From Diplonema papillatum (Eukaryota > Euglenozoa > Diplonemea > Diplonemida > Diplonemidae): 64,000 nt of DNA. Below the pieces are notes generated by a model. It had not been told where the DNA came from. It saw only the letters and a program-made list of their open reading frames with translations, and made no database searches. Every line of letters starts with the position of its first letter. The first letter of the stretch is position 1. The stretch covers positions 248,001-312,000 of the forward strand of contig JAPJBO010000028.1 in assembly GCA_030068145.1 (NCBI GenBank), given 5' to 3'. A program made the translations under genes and the position numbers. This document shows, piece by piece, positions 47,501 to 56,500 of this stretch.

Positions 47501-50500
47501 CTAAAAGTACAGGGTACTTGGGTTGTTTGGGCAAATCAATTTGCTTTAATCGCTGTAAGTCGCGTGTTTTTCCGGGAACGCGCTTGCAATGGTATGGTGT
47601 GTGCTGCCAGCAGGCGGCGATGTGGCGATGCTGGGGAGAAATCTCGGTTTAGTCTGCCTCTCGTGCATGTTTGATGCTAGCATCAAGTCTTCTTCAAAAA
47701 GAATACGTTGATCGAAAAAGAATAGGCGCGATGTTTGTTTGTACGTGCCGGGGGAGGTTTAGCCTGCTAGTGAGTGAGAGTGAGTGAATATGATCGGTAG
47801 GCTAAACTTCTCCCAAACACGCTGCCAGCGTTCTCTTTCGTGTTTACAATTAATTGTTATTACGAAAAACACATGTTGGGAAAGGGGAAAGGGAACGGTC
47901 AGCACACCAGCACTCCTCGCAGAGCATTTCCGGGTTCGAAGGATCGCACTCGTTGCAGATGTATATGGCCGGGTTTCCGGAGGCGGAGTTGCAGACCGTG
48001 CAGATGAGGTCCTGCGGGGACCGGATGAAGGCGCCGTGGGGGGACACGTCGAACTCGGTCGCCGTCGTGTCGACGGGCTGGGCGTCGATGGTCGCCGCAC
48101 GGTGCGGCCCGTGTTCGCCGCCCGGGTACAGGAACTGCGGCAGGTGGTCCCGCCGGAGCGGGTTCTTGTGCTCGCCGTGCCAGCACTGCGCGCAGAGCAG
48201 CATCTTGCACGGGTCACAGAACCACACCGCGGCCTTCGGCTCCCTCGTCGGCATCAGCTTGCAGAGGTCGCAGTCGAAGAACAGCAGGTACTGCTGGTGC
48301 CCGGCCCGCTTCTTGTTCCGGTGCTCGAAGTCCCAGCAGACCTCGCAAAACTTCCCGTCGCAGTCCAAACAGACGTAGACCGCCTGCCTCGGCTCGTCGT
48401 CAAGCATCCCGTCCCCGCACTGCGTGCAAGCCCGGTCGCTGCTGAACTGCCCCGACGCAGCGCCCCCTGCCCCCCCGGCGCCGGCGGCGGGCTGCTGGGG
48501 GTGCGGCCGCCCCGTCTTGCCGCAGAACGGCTGCGACATCAAATTGTCACAGTCCGGGCACTTCGCGTTCGGGTCTGCCGCTGGCGCGCCGCCGCCGCCG
48601 CCGCCGCCGCCCGCGGCGGGGTCCTCTGGCTTCGGCGTCAGGTCCTCGATGTCGATCAACTTCGCGGCCAGGCTCTCCTTGATCTTGTCGTACTCTTCGT
48701 CCGTCTGTTATTGTAGAGTGAAGGTTCGCTTGAAACCAGGGCTTACGCTCCGTTTTCGGTCTCAGAGATAATACGTGTGGTCCACGTGTGGGCGCTTAAG
48801 GTTCGAGGGGAAAAAAAAACCTTTCCCCTCATGTGCGACGGCAAAAAAAATAGTGTCGCTACTGACTTGGCGACACCTGGCTGTGCGGCCTTGGCCGCTA
48901 GTGGGCCTAGACTGGACCAATAAATCAGAATCCACATGTGGTACCTGTGGATCCACACGTGGGGGAACAAAATTCAAAAAGAATTAACGTGTGGAAATCC
49001 ACACGTTCCACACGTGGAGCGTAAGCCCTGCTTGAAATTCCGGGGGCTGAAAGTCTCCGGGTGACCTGTGGCAATACGGGACGATATCCTTTGTGCTGCG
49101 TGTTCTGAAGGGTGGTGGCGGCGGCTGCTGCACGAGAAAGATAGTATTGTATGTTCAGGATGGAGGTCGGCAGGCTGCAGGCTTGTGGGCCTCCAGTAGT
49201 AGTAGTACGTGTCGTCTGCAAGCAGCCGGAGACAGCAGGCGCAGGGGGCAGGTTTTGCTTTAGTTTTCTCTTCTTCGTGGAGACCCGCCCCCGGCATCCC
49301 GACTGTCCAGTCACTGTCGAGAAAGGTTTGCATGAGGTGGTTGACCAGGCCCCACGAAGCCTTATACACAACACGGCTACAACACGAGGATGCAGCCCTG
49401 CTCAGGTGTGCACTCAGCCATCAGGCCATTGGCTGCTAAGCACCCCCCGACCGGTCGATTTGCCACTTTTGTGGCCCTCTATTCGCCGGGCGGTGCTGTC
49501 AGCACTTGTTCAGCGTCGCATCAAGTACATGATGCTGGCGGTTGCGGGCCTCCAAAAAAAACAAAAACCGTACGCGAGAGTAGGAACTAGAGTTTTCGTT
49601 GACCGCACTACCCTGAGCCCAAATCCTGGACGTGATTTCAGGTGGCAAATTGGCAAATGATCATGACCAGAAGGTCCTACTTGGGCGGTTCAGTTGCCTC
49701 ACACACTGTATGTGGCTAAAAATGAATAGGGTAAGGTGGCTTAGGGGACTAGTCCCAATGTGAAATGTGCCCTTAGGGGACTAGTCCCACTTGGAAATTG
49801 TTACCTTGACTTTTGTCAGGGAAATGCACTTAGCAGATTTTGAGCAAATTTTGGAAACGTTCATTTTTTCCAGATTTTTGCAGATTCTGGCCGATTTTTA
49901 TGGTAACAACCACGGTTGTCATTATCAAAAAGTGACGGTTGGCAGCGTACTGTGGAAATTACCATACAGGTGATAGCACATACGCACAAACAAGTACGTG
50001 CGCTCGGCTAAGGCCGGCGCGTGGCGAGACTGGAGGCAGCAGCTAAAGTTCGGGGAACAGCAAAGTTCGGGCGAAGCTAAGTTCGGGCAATGCTAGTTCT
50101 GGTGAAGCAAAGTTCGGGCGAAACAAAGTTCGGGCGAAGCTAAGTTCGGGTGAGCAAAGTTCTGGTGAAGCAAAGTTCGGGCGAAGCTAAGTTCTGGTGA
50201 AGCAAAGTTCGGGCGAAGCAAAGTTCGAGTGAAGCTAAGTTCGGGCGAAACAAAGTCCGGGCGAAGCTAAGTTCTGGGGGAAGCAAAGTTCGGGTGAAGC
50301 AAAGTTCTGGTGAAGCTAAGATCGGGCGAAACAAAGTTCGGGCGAAGCTAAGTTCGGGTGAAGCTAAGTTCGGGTGAAGCAAAGTTCTGGTGAAGCAAAG
50401 TTCGGGCGAAGCAAAGTTCGGGCGAAGCTAAGTTCGGGTGAAGCAAAGTTCTGGTGAAGCTAAGTTCGGGCGAAACAAAAGTTCGGGCGAAACAAAGTTC

Positions 50501-53500
50501 GGGCGAAGCAAAGTTCTGGGCGAAGCTAAGTTCGGATGAAGCAAAGTTCTGGTGAAGCAAAGTTCGGGTGAAGCAAAGTTCGGGCGAAACAAAGTTCGGG
50601 CGAAGCTAAGTTCGGGTGAAGCTAAGTTCGGGTGAAGCTAAGTTCGGGTGAAGCAAAGTTCGGGTGAAGCAAAGTTCGGGCGAAGCAAAGTTCGGGTGAA
50701 GCAAAGTTCTGGTGAAGCTAAGTTCGGGCGAAACAAAGTTCGGGCGAAACAAAGTTCGGGCGAAGCAAAGTTCTGGGCGAAGCTAAGTTCGGATGAAGCA
50801 AAGTTCGGGCGAAGCTAAGTTCGGGCGAAGCAAAGTTCGGGTTCTGGTGGCAAGTTCGGCGCCAGTACCAGGGGGGGAGGCCCCCCCGGACCCCCCCCGA
50901 CTCACCCGGGGTAAGCCAAATACCGCGAATACTGAGAAACTCCGCAAAAAACGCAACTTTCGGGCACATTAGACCCCGAAACGCAACAAACCTCGAAAAC
51001 AATCTTCGACCGGGAAAATGTCACGGGCGGGGTTCGAACCCGGGCCTACCGGCCTGAAGGCCGACACCCGGTCACTCTGCCACCCGCATACCTTTCGGAA
51101 GGGTAAAAAAAAGCTTGCTCCGCACTATTATCCAGTCCAAAAACAATACACTTTTTTACTGGAGAAAAGTGGGGTTGGCTCGAATGGAGGCTATTCACAT
51201 TGCATGTTCATAGGACCTCCAGTCTCGAAAAATATGCCGGCTGTACCATCACGTGAGGACATGGACCTCACCGATATCGATTGGGATGCGATCCCGGTGG
51301 CCGAGTTCCCGCCTAACGCCAGGCCGGTGGCAGGACATTCGAGGTGCGTGTTCTTCCCTTCGTGTGACAGCACACACGATCCTAACCGCGGCAATCGATG
51401 TGCCCGCTGTGGAGCCATCGGCCTGGCCCACTGCCTAAAAGCTAGGCTGCGAACTAAAGAGAATCAGTCTCGGTTCGCTCTTCCGGAGAACCCTAATCAG
51501 CCTTGGGTTTGCCCTGTCTGTTCTTGGCTGGTCCACAAGAGCCAGGAGCTGGTGCCGGTCGAGCGAGAAGACCCCACCGTTCTTCCCCCCGATTGGGACG
51601 CCGAGTCAGCCCTCGGCGATTTCTCGGATGCACCGGACATCGGACCCGAGATTCCAGAAGCCTTCCTCAGGCACTCTGATCCCGCCGTTGCCCAGTTGGC
51701 CAACATTGCTGCCAAGCAGCGCACATTCCTGCTCGCCGCTAAGCTGTCAGCCCAGCAACAGGCGCTGAGGATCCCGTACGACCTCGATGTCAGACGGGTT
51801 GGAGCCTGGCTCCCATACATAGGATCAGCCTCCTGTGTCGATGCGATCCTCAACGAGGTCGCTCGTAGGTATGGTCCGTTCCTCGAGCGGCCAACCTCCC
51901 CTGGGTCCACTGCTGTCGGACAAGAACAGCGGACATTGTGGAAGGTCCTGCGACTCAGCAGAGAGCGGGACACGTGGAGGGAGGAACAGCTTCCTGCCCT
52001 CAATGCGATCATATTGGCCATTTTTGCCGATTTTTCCAGATTTTGGCCATTTTTGCCGATTTTTCCAGATTTTGGCCATTTTGCCGATATTTCCAGATTT
52101 TGGCCATTTTTGCCGATTTTTCCAGATTTTGGCCATTTTGCCGATTTTTCCAGATTTTGCCATTTTTGCCGATTTTTCCAGATTTTGGCCATTTTTGCCG
52201 ATTTTTCCAGATTTTGGCCATTTTGCCGATTTTTCCAGATTTTGGCCATTTTGACCGAGAAAAATCGGCAAAAATGGCCAAAATCTGGAAAATCTGGAAA
52301 AATCGGCAATAATGGCCAAAATCTGGAAAAATCGGCAAAAATGGCCAAAATCTGGAAAATCTGGAAAAATCGGGGGCAATAATGGCCAAAATCTGCCAAA
52401 ATGGCCCAGATCTGCCAAAATCTGGAAAAATCGGCAAAAATTGCCCAAAATCTGCCAAAATCTGGAAAATCTGGAAAAATCGGCAAAAATGGCCAAAATC
52501 TGCCAAGATCTGGAAAAAACGGCAAAAATGGCCGAAAATGGCCAAAATCTGGCAAAATCGGCCAAAAAGACAGGCGCTTCGTTTTGTTTGTGCGTGCCGG
52601 TTGTCGTGGATTGCGATCTGCCTTTCTCCTTGGTCGACATTGTCCGTCAGGGACTTTTTGAAAGCCGCTGTAGACTCGATCTCCGCCATGGCTTTGTACG
52701 TCAGGTACTACATGGCTGATCTGCTGGAGATCTCTCCGTTCTCTAGTTTCCGTGTAGCCCACATCAGAAAACTGAAGCCCGGCGAAATTTCTGGGTGGAG
52801 GGTTCTCACCCGCTCCGAGAACAGACGAGCCCTTTTCATGACCGATATCATGGGGCCCGCGTCCTTGTACGCCCGTATCAGACGGTTCGACGTGCGTTGG
52901 CATAAGGCCGGTACCTCCTCGGGGTCTACCTCGTAGTCCCGCTTTCGCGGCCGCAAGGCTTCGATGAGGCCGTCGAAGACTCTCTCCCCCGAGTTTGCGA
53001 CTTTCAGTCACTTTTTTGCCACTTTGGCCCTCGGGTACTCCGCGCCCTTCCCAGCCCCGCGCTTCCTGCTCTCCTTCTCCGCTCCTTTGTTCCGCTCCTT
53101 CCTTAGTGCTTCCTTCACTAAGTCGGAGTCCGCGACGGCCCTTTTCGCCCTGCGCACGACTTCATCGTCGAAGGCCTGCCAGTCTACGCCGGCCAAGGTC
53201 CGCTCGTAGGCCGAGGCCTTCGCGACACCGACCAGAAACGTCGCTTCGCGACTCCATAGGCGGAGAGCCTCCAATCGAACCAGCAGTACATGTACTGCCG
53301 GCAAGCAGCTCTCCGTCCACCTGCCGTCCACCAGCAACGCAAGCATAGCTTGCCAAATGACGCGACGTTCCTGGTCGCTGTGCGAGCCAGTCTCCGAGGG
53401 GTCCTCCAGGAAAGGACCGTACCTCTCCTTGAGCTTGGCAAGGATCTGTTGGCACCCGGACGGTGTGGCCACGTACGGCCCCCAGCACACTGCGCGCCGG

Positions 53501-56500
53501 ATGTCCAGGTTGACGGGCACAACCGCTAGTTGCTGCTCGTCTAGCCTCTGCCGGAGGCTGTTGTTGAGTGCCATCAGGCTGGCCATCTGGGCCCTCAGGA
53601 CGGCAGCCTCTGAACCGAGAGCGCGAACGGTTTCGTCCTGGTGATCAGCACCAAGGACTTTTCCCACATCTGGTGGGTTCGTTCCCGCCTCGCTCAGAGT
53701 GTCCGAGCCGACGTCACGTGGGAGGACCATCAGAGCCCCTTGCCCTACCGCCCAAAGGCACGGTGGGCATACCCACGCCGCAGCCGAAGCCACGGGGAGA
53801 AACTTTGCAGCCGCAGCCGCCGGCTTCACGAAGCTTCTGATACACGTGGGCGTCGTGACCCCCCCGCATCTAGCACAAGCCGTGCTATCAGGCCCGTGCA
53901 CTGTGGAGCAGTCCGCGAACACGCAGTCTCCATCCCTCGCCGCTGTAGCCGCGTTTTCACGGAAGGCACTCAGCTTGACCTCCTCCCAGTCAACGGCATC
54001 CGGGACGCAGTCGTCTTTCGACTTGAGCAGCTCAGCCATTTCTAAGATTCTTTCTTTGTTTGTGCGTGCCGGCTGATCGTTTTCCCACTTGTATTTACAC
54101 TGTGTGTATTCAGGTAAGGAATTCTGATCAACCACCAAAACACGCTGCCTACGTCTTTTTAGCCTGCACAATACATTGAAGGGCAACCCACAAGATTGTT
54201 AGTACTAAATTGGCCAAAATCCGAAAAATCCGAAAAATGTGAAAGTTTCCGAAAATTTGCTAAAAATTTGCCAAGTACACTTCCCTGGCAAAAAGTCCAA
54301 TGAAATTGTTTGCCCTTAGGGGACTAGTCCCCTAAGGGCACATTTTCATTGGGAAGTACTGGGAAGTGCACTTAGCAACTTTTTTGCAAATTCTTACCAG
54401 GAATTGTATTGCAAAATAGGGACTAGTCCCCTGGCACATTTCACATTGGGACTAGTCCCCTAAGGCACTTTTCCCAAATAAATAATTCAGGCGTACCAAG
54501 TCGTCTTTCAAAGCCTTCAACAAGTCCCCGTCGTGGCAACCCGCGTGGTTTGCCTTGAACTCGCGAGCGATTGCGCACCAGTCGTTGTGACGGTTCACGC
54601 TTTCGACAGTCTGTGTGGAACGGTGGCAACGTAATCTCTTTGTAAATACTAATCTGTTGGGTAGCTGCTGACTTGACCACTAGCGCAATGCACGAAGCAC
54701 TGTTGGTTGTAAATCCCTCCGAGCTTGCGTTTCGTCCGTACACACGCTCACCAGCATCTTCTCGAAGGCGAAACGGATGAACCCGCGTTCAACTTGCCTC
54801 ATCGCTGGAGGCAACAGTACAGTACATCAACTCGTTTTCTGAAGTTCTCGTCAAACGACTCGAGTGTAGTCACCTTGAGAAATTCTAGTCTAAACTCGTG
54901 TGACGAGTTCAGACAAGAATCGGAGACAAAAATACAACGTGTGCACTGCATGCCGACAGGGGATTGGGTATTCGTGTTGGAACTTGCGTGATTCGTACCT
55001 TGTAGATGGCGCCTTCGTCGGTGCCGAGGCCGTCGATCGCTTCGAAGATCGTCTTCGCGGCGCCTGCGGCGTCGTACGTTTCCACAGGCGGGTCGGCCGG
55101 GGCTTCCTTCCCTTCTGCGCCTCCATCCTCGCCTTCGGCAGGCTGGTCGTCCGTCTTTTTTTTGACGAAAATCAGGGCTATTGGCTCGTCGCCGTCCTTT
55201 GCATCGTCGGGGACCAGTCCTTCGTCCTTCGGGCTCTTCTCAAGGTCGAAAGCAGCCCCTGCAGACACGTCGGGCAGCTGTGGGTAAGTGGCAAGTTTTG
55301 GGTCCATGTTTCGGGTCCAAGTTTTGGATCCTAGTTTTGGGTCCAAGTTCTGGGTCCAAATTTTGGATCCCAGTTCTGGGTCCAAGTTCTGGGTCCAAGT
55401 TTCGGGTCCAAGTTTCGGTCCAAGTTTTGGATCCAAGTTCTGGGTCCAAGTTCTGGGTCCAAGTTCTGGGTCCAAGTTCTGGGTCCAAGTTCTGGGTCCA
55501 AGTTCTGGGTCCAAGTTCTGGGTCCAAGTTCTGGGTCCAAGTTCGGATTCCAGTTTGGTTCATCACAGGTTCCCTGCCACCAAAGATTGTTGCTGCGCAA
55601 GTGCTTTGTCTTTCTCTAGTCTACCCTACGTAGTTCACCGGTTATACATCATTAGAACTTTGGGCACGCAGGCCTCAAATGTTTTGCTTCCTCCTGGTTC
55701 GTTTTCACTGCGGTGTGGGCGTGTTTAAATTCATGGGCTGCAGTCGGTCAGGACACATCGGATTTATCGGGCCACGACTACAGCTTCGTCGATCCCATGC
55801 CTCCAACCGGGTAACGCCGTGCACGCGGCTTTCACCATGGGGAGTGGGAGAGTCAGCTCACCCATCCAGCATTCCGCTGAATGTAGGCTTCCCCCTGTCT
55901 TTGTTTATTTTCGTCCCTTTTTTCTTCCGTTGTTTCGGGAGGGGGGCGGGGGGTTTCTCTTGTTGCACGGTGCACTAGTAAACGTGGAAAAGGTGTTTTG
56001 ACTAGTCATTTTACTAGTGGCTGGTTTGTTTGTGCGTGCCGGTTGATCGTTTTCCCACTTGGATTTACCCTGTGTGTATTCAGGTAAGGAATTCTGATCA
56101 ACCACCAAAACACGCTGCCTACGTCTTTTTAGCCTGCACAATACATTGAAGGGCAACCCACAAGATTGCAAGATTGTTAGTATTAAAAATGTGTTCTGGT
56201 GGAAACCCACCGGTTTGGATCCGGTCTGGATCCAAATCTGGCGTGTGTTGTGAATTTCAGGAGGTCCTACTAGTCATTTTGCTAGTGGCACTAGTCATTT
56301 TATTCATAGATGGCCGGTTGATAACGTTATATAACGTTATATAACGTTATAACGGTGATAACGTTATATAACGTTATATAACGTTATATAACGGTCGAAA
56401 ACGCAAAATAACGGGAAAAATATCGCAAATAACGGTTTTTAGAATTTTTCCGATTTTGGCCATGTTTCCAGATTTTTGTCATTTTTTCCTCATTTTGGTC

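Larger units (their letters stand above)
49729..54475. mobile_element. 4,747-bp Mutator-like TIR element in intron 3
   Basis: Ends GGGTAAGGTGGCTTAGGGG (left) and, inverted, GGGAAAAGTGCCTTAGGGG (right), both continuing ACTAGTCCCAATGTGAAATG and a second GGGGACTAGTCCC. Flanks AAATGAATA (49720-49728) and AAATAAATA (54476-54484) match 8 of 9, so a 9-bp target duplication, the size typical of Mutator-like elements. Cargo: a 15-bp minisatellite, a tRNA-like sequence, two convergent paralogous zinc-motif ORFs, a TTTTGCCGATTTTT array and a family 2 insertion. No transposase is recognised. Its right end is 21 bp from the exon 3 donor. Confidence 0.8.

Noticed and set aside
47784-48716. 310-codon plus-strand ORF
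   Set aside because: Antisense of exon 4 of the WW gene, which carries the ordered cysteine repeats.
48974-49374. An additional exon between exons 3 and 4 (frame with GLVNHLMQTFLDSDW)
   Set aside because: Direct joining of exons 3 and 4 already completes the annexin-like repeat in phase; this frame lacks a good splice-site pair.
51012-51088. Functional tRNA gene
   Set aside because: Acceptor stem does not pair and the anticodon loop is abnormal.
52670-52936. Plus-strand 3' exon of ORF 1
   Set aside because: The minus strand here reads more like protein and continues from ORF 2, so the plus-strand frame is more likely its shadow.
51497-53011. 504-codon minus-strand ORF in the 4.7-kb element
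   Set aside because: Mostly antisense of ORF 1 and of the 29-bp repeat array; repeat-derived peptide (FADFSRFWPF).
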